Source of the DNA: Methylocystis sp. ATCC 49242
GTDB lineage: Bacteria > Pseudomonadota > Alphaproteobacteria > Rhizobiales > Beijerinckiaceae
Reading direction: 5' to 3'
DNA: 64,000 bases
Assembly (NCBI RefSeq): GCF_000188155.2
Contig: NZ_KE124774.1
Coordinates: 4,046,934 to 4,110,933 of the forward strand
This document shows, piece after piece, positions 18,066 through 26,484 of this stretch. The notes below the pieces were generated by a model that had not been told where the DNA came from, ran no database searches, and was given only the letters and a program-made list of their open reading frames with translations. Position 1 is the stretch's first letter. Every line of letters begins with the position of its first letter. Made by a program: the position numbers and the translations under genes.

Positions 18066-18911
18066 CTATTTGCGGTGAGTTTCATCCGCGCTGAGCGACA
18101 TGGCGCGGCCGATGAAAGCGCCGTATTTGTGATAGTATTCGTCGGTCAGATGCACGCCGTCCAGCGTGTAATATTCTTCGTGACCCTCGAATTTGTCGAT
18201 GAAATTGTCGAATTCGATCACGTGTAGCTCGGGGTGGTCCCGCCACAGGGCCACTCTGTACAAGTCGTTGATCTGATAATCGCAGCCGTCGTAGAAGCAG
18301 CGCAATATCGTTCGCTTGATCAGACTGTAGAGGTTCGGCGGTTTGAAATAGCGCTCGTTGACGCGAGGGATCGAAATGACTTCGACGTCGCCCGCGTCCG
18401 AAAAATACTCGACGAGCTTCTTGGTGTATTCCACATAGGTCGATGCGCCGACGTGCTGGATTTCATCGTTCACGCCATTCATGATGATGACCTTGTCCAG
18501 CTTTTTCCCGTTAGCGATGCTTTCAATTTTCTCCTTCGGAAATTTCTCGCGCAGCTCCGTATACAGAAGCCTAGAGTTACGGCCATTGAAGCCGATGCTG
18601 CAGGTCTGCACGCCTCTTCCCCCGAGGCGTTCCGACACGGCTTTCGGAAGTTCCGGCAAAAGCTTGCCTCCCGACGCCCATGACTCGCCCACCACGAGGA
18701 TTCTGTAATCTGGAGCGTGACCGTCGACGATGGCGCAACCGATGGACGGTTCGTCGGTGCGTTTCAGCGTCAGAAGCGTCAGGCCGCCCGTCACCATCAG
18801 GATGAAAGCGGCCCGATGAACGCCGGGAAGGAGCACCGCCAGCCCTTGCCTGATTGCCAACGCTGCGTAGCCGATCATCCCGCCGACCCGCGCGCCTGAG
18901 CGCGGCCTCAT
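18066..18911 (-). CDS. SGNH/GDSL-type hydrolase, membrane-anchored
   Basis: The 281-residue product has an N-terminal hydrophobic segment (AAFILMVTGGLTLLTL) and then an SGNH-like fold. The nucleophile region reads VVGESWASGGKL, block III is MNGVNDEIQ, and the C-terminal DGVHLTDEYYHKYG holds the catalytic Asp-His. These hydrolases remove or transfer acyl groups on cell-surface sugars. It sits just downstream of an acyltransferase-3 on the same strand, a typical O-acetylation pair. The start is uncertain: ATG at 18911 or 18878 both fit; I exclude the longer frame that would overlap the acyltransferase. Confidence 0.72.
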   Translation of the reverse strand: MRPRSGARVGGMIGYAALAIRQGLAVLLPGVHRAAFILMVTGGLTLLTLKRTDEPSIGCAIVDGHAPDYRILVVGESWASGGKLLPELPKAVSERLGGRGVQTCSIGFNGRNSRLLYTELREKFPKEKIESIANGKKLDKVIIMNGVNDEIQHVGASTYVEYTKKLVEYFSDAGDVEVISIPRVNERYFKPPNLYSLIKRTILRCFYDGCDYQINDLYRVALWRDHPELHVIEFDNFIDKFEGHEEYYTLDGVHLTDEYYHKYGAFIGRAMSLSADETHRK

Positions 18912-19030
18912 TGCTTGCGACGGGCGTTGGCTTATCAGCTTTGCAACGCCGCGGCTATGGCCGGGCGTGTCGCTTCCTGTCTGCGGCGAACCGGGCGCAA
19001 CATGCGCCCGGCGATCAACGCAAAGTCCGT

Positions 19031-20062
19031 TCAGGCGACGAGCGGCTGCAGCGCCCCCGCCGGCTCGGCGACGATCCGCCGGCTGGCGACCCAGGCGGCT
19101 CGAAGCCTGTTGATCGGACGGTCGAACAGCAGCCAGATCACGAAGGACGCCGCGAGGATCACCGCCAGCGCCTCGGAGCAAAGGAGGAGACGATTCGCAT
19201 AGGAGCCTGCGCCCGTCCCCAGCGCGCCGATGACGGACCAGTGCAGCAGGTAGAAGATGTAGGACAATTCACCGAACATCCGGTCCGTCGCGCCGCTTTT
19301 CTGCCGCGTCGTGTAGAGCGCCCAGGGCGTCATCATCAGCGCGATGAGCATGTTGGTCTTGGGGCCGAAAGCGAGCAGGGCCTCGCCATTCGACCCGCCG
19401 AGCACGATGTTCTTGACGAGGATCACGCTGCACACGAGCAGCAGCGCCAGCGTCCCGAAAAGCGACCCATAGGCCAAACGGGAGCTCGGATTCAGATCGT
19501 GGCTGGCCGAAGCGACGCCAATGCCGAAGAAATAGAGAAACGGGGCCACCGTGGCGGCGCCGCCGAGCCAGGGCGAGAAGAATGAAACCAGCACGCAGGC
19601 AAACAGCAGAAAGATATTCTTCGAGACCAGAAAGACGACCAGCGGAGCGATCAGATAGAACTGCATCTCCATGTCCAGCGACCAGCCCGGCAAATTGGCC
19701 TGGTAGGGAAGGGAATTATAGCCCAGGATCATGATGTTGGAAAAAAACTGATGCAGCAGGCCGCCCACGTCCTCCGGCGCGCCGCCGCGCCAGAAAAGGA
19801 GCGCCCAGGTGATCGCCGAGCACAAGGCGAAGACCGGCGCGACGCGCCAGACGCGCGACACGAGATAGGTGAAATAGGCGGCCGTCGTTTTCGAATAGGT
19901 CCGCGTCCACATCGTGGCGACCCAATAGCCGCTGAGGACGAAGAAGATCAGCACCGCGGACATGCCGAGGTTGAAACTCGACGTGTGATGAAGGAAAACC
20001 GCGAAGGCCAGCGCCATCCTCAGCGCGCCCGGCGAAGCCAATTTGTCCGATCCGACCGACAT
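19031..20062 (-). CDS. Acyltransferase family 3 (OafA/YrhL-like)
   Basis: The 343-residue polytopic membrane protein starts with the family pattern LRMALAFAVFLHHTSSFNLG, where the histidine after the first helix is catalytic in this family, and continues with FFVLSGYWVATMW and the R-x10-R cluster SRVWRVAPVFA. About ten membrane helices are visible. It would move acetyl or another acyl group across the membrane onto a polysaccharide. GGAG five bases upstream supports the ATG at 20062 over the GTG at 20068. It is followed by the SGNH hydrolase. Confidence 0.88.
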   Translation of the reverse strand: MSVGSDKLASPGALRMALAFAVFLHHTSSFNLGMSAVLIFFVLSGYWVATMWTRTYSKTTAAYFTYLVSRVWRVAPVFALCSAITWALLFWRGGAPEDVGGLLHQFFSNIMILGYNSLPYQANLPGWSLDMEMQFYLIAPLVVFLVSKNIFLLFACVLVSFFSPWLGGAATVAPFLYFFGIGVASASHDLNPSSRLAYGSLFGTLALLLVCSVILVKNIVLGGSNGEALLAFGPKTNMLIALMMTPWALYTTRQKSGATDRMFGELSYIFYLLHWSVIGALGTGAGSYANRLLLCSEALAVILAASFVIWLLFDRPINRLRAAWVASRRIVAEPAGALQPLVA

Positions 20063-20343
20063 GGTCACTCCACTGCTGCGCCGGAAAAGCCTCTGGCGGG
20101 CGGAATCGACCTTACGCCCTCGCGAGCGGGGAACGCTGTGGCAAGAGGTCGCGAACGGGGCGGAAGCCTGCGGCGCGTGGTCGCGGGCGCCGCGTCATCG
20201 AATGTCCAGATCGAGGTGAAAAACGAGGGTTGCCGACGCTTCTTTCGTCGCTTGACCCGACAAGGATGCTCAAATCCAATCAAGCATGGGGCGCGATCGC
20301 GACTCGATTCGACGTCGGGGAGCGCCGAAGTAAGGAGGCCTAT

Positions 20344-20688
20344 ATGTCCGTTCGATATCCGGGGATCGTCAATTGGCGGAGCTGCGTCGCCATAGCCGCT
20401 TGCTTCGTTTCGCTTTTCACGTTCCAGGGCGCGTCTCGGGCGCAGGAGCCATACGCGAGCGGCGAGGGATATCGCGCGGTGCGACAGTCATTGCTCGCGA
20501 AAGGCTGGACGCCCGTTTCGAGCTATGGATTGAAGACCGCCTCCGGCAAATCGCTTTATCGCTATCCCGAAGTCGTTTGCGGGCCCACGCTCTGCAACGC
20601 CAAATGGCGGGATGGCGGCGGCGAGGAAAGGCTGATTTCGCTGGTGCGCGGGCAAGGCGATGAAGACCATCGCGTCGCGCCGCAGTAG
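20344..20688 (+). CDS. Small secreted protein, unknown function
   Basis: The 114-residue product starts at an ATG with a near-perfect AAGGAGG seven bases upstream. It has a signal peptide (VAIAACFVSLFTFQGASRAQEP, likely cut after SRA). The mature protein of about 80 residues begins YASGEGYRAVRQSLLAKGW and includes a short Cys pair, VVCGPTLCNAKW, suited to one disulfide. I recognise a general resemblance to small periplasmic proteins with a repeated Gly-Trp-x-Pro pattern but cannot assign a function. It stands alone between the acyltransferase and an enoyl-CoA hydratase. Confidence 0.7.
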   Translation: MSVRYPGIVNWRSCVAIAACFVSLFTFQGASRAQEPYASGEGYRAVRQSLLAKGWTPVSSYGLKTASGKSLYRYPEVVCGPTLCNAKWRDGGGEERLISLVRGQGDEDHRVAPQ

Positions 20689-20756
20689 CGTTTCCCCTCG
20701 GACCTGCGTCGCCATGCGGCCATCCGGTCGAAGCTGACTCTTTATAAAGGAAACGC

Positions 20757-21557
20757 ATGTCGATCACGTCTCCCACTCCCAAGCTGCGCGTGGAAACCGC
20801 CTTCGGCGTCGCGCGCCTTTTCATCGACAACGCCGCCAAGCGCAACGCTTTCGATTTCGACATGTGGCGCGCCCTGCCGCCGCTGATGAAAGCGATCGAG
20901 GACGAGCCGGAAGCGCGCGTGCTCGTTATCAGCGGCGCGCCGGGCCTCTCTTTCTGCTCTGGCGCCGATATTTCGGAATTCTCGACCATGCGGGCGACGA
21001 GCGACGGGGGACGCGCCTATGAAGCCGCCAATGTCGAGGCTTTCGACGCGATCTCCAATCTCTCCAAGCCGACCATCGCCGCCATATCGGGCTTCTGCAT
21101 GGGGGGCGGCATGGGGCTCGCTGCGGCCTGCGATCTGCGCGTAGCGCAGGAAGGCGCGGTCTTCTCCATCCCCGCGGCGAAACTCGGCGTCGGCTATCCG
21201 CCGTCGGCGATGAGATATGTGGTGGCGGCGGTCGGGCCGCAGCTCGCCTTCGATCTTTTCTTCACGGCGCGGCGTCTCTCTGCGCGGGAGGCGCGCGACG
21301 CGGGATTCCTTGTCCGGCTCATGGAGCAGGAGAGTTTTATCGGCGCCGTGCATGAACTCGCCGAGTCGATCGCCGACAATGCGCCCCTGACGCTGAAGGC
21401 CGCCAAGGCCGCTATTCGCGCCGCGGCCGCGCTTCCGGGCGCGCTGTCGCCCGAGGGCTGCGAGGCGCTCGCCGCCGCCTGTTTCGACAGTGCGGATTAT
21501 GATGAAGGCCGCGCCGCCTTTCTCGACAAGCGCTCGCCGAAATTCAGGGGAAGCTGA
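20757..21557 (+). CDS. Enoyl-CoA hydratase/isomerase family protein
   Basis: The 266-residue crotonase-fold protein has the oxyanion-hole segments LSFCSGADISEF (residues 64-75) and ISGFCMGGGMGLAAACD (about 110-126), and the usual C-terminal LTLKAAKAAIRAA. The catalytic glutamate position after the second loop reads IPAAKLGVGYPP, where E is often found; the lack of an obvious glutamate makes isomerase, hydrolase or another crotonase activity as likely as hydration. AAGGAAA precedes the ATG. It is convergent with the universal stress protein gene. Confidence 0.85.
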   Translation: MSITSPTPKLRVETAFGVARLFIDNAAKRNAFDFDMWRALPPLMKAIEDEPEARVLVISGAPGLSFCSGADISEFSTMRATSDGGRAYEAANVEAFDAISNLSKPTIAAISGFCMGGGMGLAAACDLRVAQEGAVFSIPAAKLGVGYPPSAMRYVVAAVGPQLAFDLFFTARRLSAREARDAGFLVRLMEQESFIGAVHELAESIADNAPLTLKAAKAAIRAAAALPGALSPEGCEALAAACFDSADYDEGRAAFLDKRSPKFRGS

Positions 21558-21607
21558 GACTTCGGCCAGCCGGGCGCCGTGCGCGCATCCTGTCAGGCCG
21601 GGAAGCG

Positions 21608-22522
21608 TCAGATCCCTTCCGGCGCGGCCGGCCCGCGCGGGTCGACGACAACGAGCAGATCGCGCCTCGACATCGCGAGGAGATGATTGGTCTTGCTGCC
21701 GAGGAGCAGCTCCTCGCTGAGGTGTGTTCCGTGCTTGCCCACAATGATAAGGTCGCATCCGAGGTTCTCCTCATATCTGAGGAGCTGCCGCGTCGGATCT
21801 CCCTGAATGACCACGGTGGAGCATTGAGCCGGCGTGAGCCCCTGTCCCCTCATCAAGCTCTCGAGTTTCTGTCCGGCCTGGCGTTTCGCCTCCATTTCAT
21901 AGGAGGCGATCTTCCAGTCGTCGACTCCGGCGAGCCGCAACATTCCCTCGAACGGAGCGTCGAAGATATGAATGAGTGTCAGCGACGCCTCCGGCGCGAT
22001 GTCGCGAGCGAGAGCGACGGCGGATTCTGACGCGGGCGAAAAATCGACCGCCACGAGGACGCGGCGGTAGGGCTCGCGCGGCTTGTTCCTGACAATGAGC
22101 ACCGGTCCCCGGCTTTCGCGCAACAGGGCGGACGCCGTCGATCCCGGTACGAGACGATCGAAAAATCCGCCTCCATGCGCGCCGATCACGAGCAGATCGC
22201 CGCCCGCAGACGACAAAAAGTCGGGTATCGCGACGGAGGCGGGGCCGCTCTCGACTCGCAGTTCAGCATGAACGCCCTCCGGATGCGGCAGGGCGCAGAT
22301 GAACTCGCGCAGCCGGTTGCGTTCCACAGCTGCGAGTTTTTCGCCAAGATCGGGATTTTCGGCAAAGAGCGCCTGAAACAGGGATAAGGCGTCGAGTTCT
22401 ACCGCATGCAGAATCGTGTAGCGCGCGGACCACTGGCTCGCGATCATGAAGCCTCTCTCGACCGCCTCGGCGGAATGCTGCGAGAAATCCGTCGCCGCGA
22501 CAATGTGCTTTTTCTGCGACAT
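21608..22522 (-). CDS. Tandem universal stress protein (two UspA domains)
   Basis: The 304-residue product holds two UspA domains. Domain one (1-145) begins HIVAATDFSQHSAEAVERG and ends LLVIGAHGGGFFDRLVPGST with the ATP-binding G-x2-G-x9-G(S/T) pattern. Domain two (about 155-300) begins RRVLVAVDFSPASESAVALA and ends LIIVGKHGTHLSEELLLGS. Both appear capable of nucleotide binding. The start at 22522 has GGAGA upstream. Tandem Usps are usually stress or starvation induced; no specific regulator site was seen. Confidence 0.92.
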   Translation of the reverse strand: MSQKKHIVAATDFSQHSAEAVERGFMIASQWSARYTILHAVELDALSLFQALFAENPDLGEKLAAVERNRLREFICALPHPEGVHAELRVESGPASVAIPDFLSSAGGDLLVIGAHGGGFFDRLVPGSTASALLRESRGPVLIVRNKPREPYRRVLVAVDFSPASESAVALARDIAPEASLTLIHIFDAPFEGMLRLAGVDDWKIASYEMEAKRQAGQKLESLMRGQGLTPAQCSTVVIQGDPTRQLLRYEENLGCDLIIVGKHGTHLSEELLLGSKTNHLLAMSRRDLLVVVDPRGPAAPEGI

Positions 22523-22667
22523 GCGTCTCCTCAAAAAAACGGGCGCGGTTGTCTGAATTTTTCCGAAGCCCTCCGTTTTCGAAAAAGGATCGGCCTGCGA
22601 TCTATCGACTCCTTCTGCATATGGCGACCGGATCCGGGCGGGGCCAGCGGTGAACGGCGCTCGCATC

Positions 22668-22976
22668 AGATTCGAAGATGCGCCAGCGCGGGCAGAGAGG
22701 CGACATGGAGCGCGGCGAAGAAGAAGCTTGCGGTTCGCGATTCGCGCCTGTCGATAGGCAAGACCGGTCCGTCGGGCGCGGCGATCGCGCTTCTCCCTTC
22801 CACTGCCGCCGTCACGCCAATGGCAAGTTCAGGAAAGCTCGTCACAGTGGCGACGCTTCTGGCGCCGACGACGATCGGTTGATTTTCAGGATCCCGGCGC
22901 CGCGAAGCGCCATTTCGGCGCCGGGGAGGATGACCAGCAGACCACCAATGAAACAGACGGCCGGATCAAACACCAT
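22668..22976 (-). pseudogene. Remnant of a sodium/calcium (CaCA) antiporter gene
   Basis: Read on the minus strand from an ATG at 22976, one frame gives FDPAVCFIGGLLVILPGAEM, the first helix of bacterial CaCA exchangers. A frameshift near 22880 then moves to a second frame that continues VVGARSVATVTSFPELAIGV, matching the first alpha-repeat (family: TS-x-PEL), and stops with TGA at 22668. The GN-x2-GTN part of the motif and all later helices are gone. The region lies in the gap between a stress-protein gene and cysE. The family assignment is from memory of the motif, not from a search. Confidence 0.6.
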
Positions 22977-23016
22977 TCGACCGCGCCGGTTGCGCGCGCC
23001 CCCGCGACGCCTGCGG

Positions 23017-23871
23017 TCAAATAACGTAATCGAAGGAATCATAGGCCAGCCCGCGCAGGATCTGGTCCATGTCGCGCGCCGGCTGCGCCGAGGGCTCGAC
23101 GCCGACGACTTTCGCCGGCACGCCGGCGACGATGGAGTTCGGCGGGATCGCCGCCAGCACGACCGAACCGGCCGCGATGCGCGAACAGGCGCCTATTTCG
23201 ATATTGCCGAGAATTTTCGAGCCCGCGCCGATCATCACGCCGCGCCGCACCTTGGGGTGGCGGTCGCCCGCCGCCTTGCCCGTGCCGCCGAGCGTCACGC
23301 TGTGCAGGATCGAGACGTCGTCCTCCACCACCGCCGTCTCCCCGACGACGAAGCCCGTGGCGTGATCGAGGAAAATACCCTTTCCGAAACGCGCCGCCGG
23401 GTGAATGTCGGCGGCGAGCGCGTCGGAGGTTCGGCTCTGGATGTAGAAGGCGAAGTCGCGCTTTCCCGCGCCCCAGAGCGCGTGGGCCAGCCGGGAGGCC
23501 TGGATTGCGTGGAACCCCTTGTAATAGAGCAGGGGCTCGATCAGCCGCCGGCAGGCCGGGTCGCGCTCCACATAGGCCGCGGCGTCGGCGCGGAAGGCCT
23601 CGCCGATCGACGGGTCGCTTTCCAGCGCCTCGAGAAAAGCGTCGGCGATCGCCGCCACGTCGAGAGCCGAGGCGCCGAGCCGCCCGCTCACGCGATGAAT
23701 GACCGCTTCCTCGAAACAGTGACGGCTCAGCAATTCGCCCATGAAGAGCGGCGTCAGCGCGGGGTCGAGGCGGAGCGCTTCCTCCGCCTCTGCGCGCATA
23801 TGCGCCCACATCGCATCCTCGCCCTTCGCGCAGAGGGCGCTCAGATCCTCGGGACGCGGGGCGGAATCCAT
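23017..23871 (-). CDS. cysE: Serine O-acetyltransferase
   Basis: The 284-residue enzyme makes O-acetylserine from serine and acetyl-CoA for cysteine synthesis. It has the N-terminal helical SATase domain (residues 15-140, with LLSRHCFEEAVIHRVSGRLG) and a left-handed beta-helix of hexapeptide repeats containing IHPAARFGKGIFLDHATGFV, the catalytic His region, and GAGSKILGNIEIG. The C-terminal tail (about 20 residues) is the part that normally contacts cysteine synthase and feedback ligand. It follows lemA with a two-base gap, so co-transcription is likely. Confidence 0.95.
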   Translation of the reverse strand: MDSAPRPEDLSALCAKGEDAMWAHMRAEAEEALRLDPALTPLFMGELLSRHCFEEAVIHRVSGRLGASALDVAAIADAFLEALESDPSIGEAFRADAAAYVERDPACRRLIEPLLYYKGFHAIQASRLAHALWGAGKRDFAFYIQSRTSDALAADIHPAARFGKGIFLDHATGFVVGETAVVEDDVSILHSVTLGGTGKAAGDRHPKVRRGVMIGAGSKILGNIEIGACSRIAAGSVVLAAIPPNSIVAGVPAKVVGVEPSAQPARDMDQILRGLAYDSFDYVI

Positions 23872-23873
23872 CG

Positions 23874-24470
23874 CTAGAACTTCACTTGCGGCGCTGTCTG
23901 CGCGGCTTCATTGGCGGTGAACTCCGCCATGGGTTTCGTGCCGGAGAAGAAGGTTTTGGCCCACAGAAGCGTCGGGAAGGTGCGCAGCGACGTGTTGAAC
24001 TCCCGCACCGCCTCAATGTAATCGCGCCGCGCGACATTTATGCGGTTCTCGGTGCCCTCGAGTTGCGATTGCAGCGCGAGGAAGTTCTGGTTCGACTTGA
24101 GGTCGGGATAGGCTTCGCTGATCACCATCAGCCGCCCGAGCGCGCCGGTGAGCTGCGCCTGAGCCTCCTGAAACTGTTTCATTTTCTCGGGGTCGGTCAG
24201 CGTCGAGGCGTCGACCTTCACCGAGGTCGCCTTGGCGCGCGCCTCGACGACGGAGGTGAGCACGTCCTTTTCCTGCTTGGCGTATCCCTGCACGGTGGCG
24301 ACGAGATTGGGAATGAGATCAGCGCGGCGCTGATATTGCGACTGCACGTCCGACCATTTCGCCTTGGCGTTCTCTTCCAGCGTGGGAATGGTGTTGTAGC
24401 CGCAGCCCGAGAGCGAAAGTCCGGCAACGATCGCGACGGCGAGTGCGCGCCAGCGGGTCATGAGGCTCAT
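23874..24470 (-). CDS. LemA family lipoprotein
   Basis: The 198-residue protein has a lipoprotein signal with lipobox LSGCG, then the LemA helical bundle: YNTIPTLEENAKAKWSDVQS, QYQRRADLIPNLVATVQGYA and LQSQLEGTENRINVARRDY. LemA proteins are membrane-tethered with the bulk outside the cytoplasm; the function is unclear. I set the start at ATG 24470 because GGAG lies six bases upstream; the in-frame upstream ATG codons lie within this ribosome binding site. It is upstream of cysE by two bases. Confidence 0.93.
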   Translation of the reverse strand: MSLMTRWRALAVAIVAGLSLSGCGYNTIPTLEENAKAKWSDVQSQYQRRADLIPNLVATVQGYAKQEKDVLTSVVEARAKATSVKVDASTLTDPEKMKQFQEAQAQLTGALGRLMVISEAYPDLKSNQNFLALQSQLEGTENRINVARRDYIEAVREFNTSLRTFPTLLWAKTFFSGTKPMAEFTANEAAQTAPQVKF

Positions 24471-24653
24471 ATGCATCTCCATATATAGGCCTGCGCGAAG
24501 GGCGCGCCGGGCAAAGGTCCAACGAGCGCAAACTTAAGGCCTCCACAACCCCAAGGAAAGGGCGCGCACTGGCCGGTCTGTCGCTTCGCGCGGATATATC
24601 GCAACGCGGCACGCGTTTGGATTAGAATGGGGCGACGCAAGGGAAGCGAAGCT

Positions 24654-25076
24654 ATGGCCATCGACGAAATCATCGGCAATTTCGAGCTGCTCGAAGAGTG
24701 GGAGGACCGCTACCGCTATCTGATCGAACTGGGCCGCACGCTGGAGCCGCTGCCCAAGGACGCCTACACCGACGAAAACAAGGTGCGCGGCTGCGCAAGC
24801 CAGGTGTGGCTGGAGACGACGCGCGGGCAGGACGCCGCCGGCGCGCCGATCCTGACCTTTCGCGGCGACAGCGACGCCCATATCGTGCGCGGGCTCGTGG
24901 CGCTCGTGCTGGCGCTTTATTCCGGGCGCGGGGCGCAAGAGATTGTCGACACCGACGCCATGCCGCTCTTCAGGGAGCTCGGCCTCGCCGAGCATCTGAC
25001 GCCGCAGCGCGCCAACGGCCTGCGCTCCATGGTAGAGCGGATCAAGAAGGAGGCGCGCGACGCGCTGGCGGCTTGA
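24654..25076 (+). CDS. sufE: SufE-type cysteine desulfuration protein
   Basis: The 140-residue product accepts persulfide sulfur from SufS for iron-sulfur cluster assembly. The acceptor cysteine is in NKVRGCASQVWLE (about residue 51), the family signature, and the following GDSDAHIVRGLVALVLALYSG helix is typical. Start at the ATG 24654, with a GGGAAG upstream, gives the normal family length. It is divergent from lemA-cysE and convergent with the DUF6456-like gene. Confidence 0.95.
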   Translation: MAIDEIIGNFELLEEWEDRYRYLIELGRTLEPLPKDAYTDENKVRGCASQVWLETTRGQDAAGAPILTFRGDSDAHIVRGLVALVLALYSGRGAQEIVDTDAMPLFRELGLAEHLTPQRANGLRSMVERIKKEARDALAA

Positions 25077-25129
25077 CTGCCCGCCTGTCCCTCCCCCGCC
25101 GACGCGGGAGAGGGGAAGGGCGGGGCGAT

Positions 25130-25996
25130 TCACAGAGCCGGCCGGTAATCCTCCGCTCCCCAATGCAGGACACCGCGCGCCCGCGCCGGCCCTGTCGCCT
25201 CGCTGGCGATCCCATAGTGCCGGGCGAGCCGGTCCAGCGCGATGCGCAGCACCAACTTGCCCGAGCGCGCCGGCCAGCCGCGTTCGCTCTCCACCAGCTC
25301 GAGCCCCTTCAGATAGCCGCAGACGTCGGTGAGCAGTCCGGCGAGCTCCGGCCCCACGGCGTCACAGGCGCTGGAGAGACGCTTTCGGGCGTCCATGGCG
25401 ATCTCCGTCACAGCTACGCCGGCGTCGGAGCCGCGGCGGGATGAGGCGATCGAGGCCTCCCAATTGGCGGTGACGCGCTGAAGGATCTGCGCCTGCTCCA
25501 CATCGCGACGGAAGCGCTCGCCGGCCTCGACCTGCGCGGGTTGGAGAAACGGCCGACCATCGCGGCCCTTGCGCCGCGCGAGCCAGGCGAGTGGGCTCTC
25601 GGCCTCGTTGACAAGCGTCGGCCGCGCGCCTTTCTCCAATGGTCGCGCGACATAGAGGCTGTGCTGGGCGCGGAAAGGGTCCGTCGTCGAGTCGGCTGGC
25701 GCCTCCAGACGGCGCAAATGGGCGCGTCCTGCCCCGGTGATGCGCAGGCGACGCGTCGCCCCCTCGCGCTCCCATTCCACGAGTCCCTCCGCGATGGCGG
25801 CGGCGCCGGTCGAGGCCGGCAGCCTGGCGCGCACGACCGTCACGCCATTCCTTGCCGCGAGCACGACAATCGTGTCGTCCTGCAGATCGCTTGCCGCCGC
25901 GCGGGCGCCCGCCTCGCTCAGCGCTTCCAGAAGACGGCGCAGGGCGCGAGCCGCGGCGTCGTCGACTTTTGATTTCTTGCGTGAATTCTTCGTCAT
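25130..25996 (-). CDS. DUF6456-like DNA-binding protein, alphaproteobacterial
   Basis: The 288-residue protein begins MTKNSRKKSKVDDAAARALR and has a C-terminal domain rich in conserved residues: ESPLAWLARRKGRDGRPFL, then ERFRRDVEQAQI, DARKRLSSACDAVGPELAGL and an ending with LARHYGI. This is the pattern of DUF6456, found in Hyphomicrobiales beside a DnaA-C-like gene, as here (start codon overlaps that gene's stop by four bases). The function is unknown; a regulatory or replication-related role is inference. The longer open frame upstream is a run-through, not the protein. Confidence 0.75.
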   Translation of the reverse strand: MTKNSRKKSKVDDAAARALRRLLEALSEAGARAAASDLQDDTIVVLAARNGVTVVRARLPASTGAAAIAEGLVEWEREGATRRLRITGAGRAHLRRLEAPADSTTDPFRAQHSLYVARPLEKGARPTLVNEAESPLAWLARRKGRDGRPFLQPAQVEAGERFRRDVEQAQILQRVTANWEASIASSRRGSDAGVAVTEIAMDARKRLSSACDAVGPELAGLLTDVCGYLKGLELVESERGWPARSGKLVLRIALDRLARHYGIASEATGPARARGVLHWGAEDYRPAL

Positions 25997-26358
25997 TGCG
26001 CGGCTCCTTCGGCGATGAGCGCCAAAATCATGTCCCGTTGGGCCGCGATGGCGGCCTGCAGTCGCGCGGCGCAATGATCGAAGCGCGGATCGTCGCGCAT
26101 GGTCTCGATGCGCGCCAGGGCGTTGCGCACGGTGGCGCGGTCGCGCGCAAAGAGGCGGGCGCAGGCCGAGACGCTCGCGCCCAGCGCGAAATGATGAAGA
26201 TAGACGGCGAGCTGGCGCGCCCGCGCCACCGTCGGGCGGCTTCGGGTGGGAGCGGCGAGCATTGCGGCCGGCACGCCGACGGCGGCCGCCGCCGTGCCGG
26301 CGCTCAAGCCGGCTATGGCGCCGGGACAGGGGACGGAAACTGAAATTGCGGAAGCCAT
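25993..26358 (-). CDS. DnaA domain IV-like helix-turn-helix protein
   Basis: The 121-residue product has no AAA+ ATPase but its middle (residues 44-86) matches the DNA-binding domain IV of DnaA: ARQLAVYLHHFALGASVSAC, then ARLFARDRATVRNALARIE, in which RDRATV stands for the DnaA signature RDHTTV. So it could recognise DnaA-box-like sites without ATP control. The first 40 residues are Ala/Pro rich and weakly conserved, so the true start may be later. It is transcribed with, and overlaps by four bases, the DUF6456-like gene. Confidence 0.8.
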   Translation of the reverse strand: MASAISVSVPCPGAIAGLSAGTAAAAVGVPAAMLAAPTRSRPTVARARQLAVYLHHFALGASVSACARLFARDRATVRNALARIETMRDDPRFDHCAARLQAAIAAQRDMILALIAEGAAQ

Positions 26359-26421
26359 CGGGAAAAACTCCAGCCAAGATCGATGCGCCGAGCTTATGGC
26401 GGAAAAAAATCCTATTCAAGA

Positions 26422-26440
26422 GGTAATAAAACTTATCACC
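26422..26440. promoter_or_regulatory. Near-palindrome in the divergent promoter region
   Basis: GGTAATAA (26422-26429) and TTATCACC (26433-26440) are an inverted repeat with one mismatch in eight pairs and a three-base spacer. It lies in the AT-rich 126-bp gap between the DnaA-like gene (minus) and the gene at 26485 (plus), a good place for an operator. The binding protein is unknown. Confidence 0.35.
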
Positions 26441-26484
26441 AGTCAGAAAAAGGAGTTCATTCTTGGCGCGCTGGAGGAGAAACC

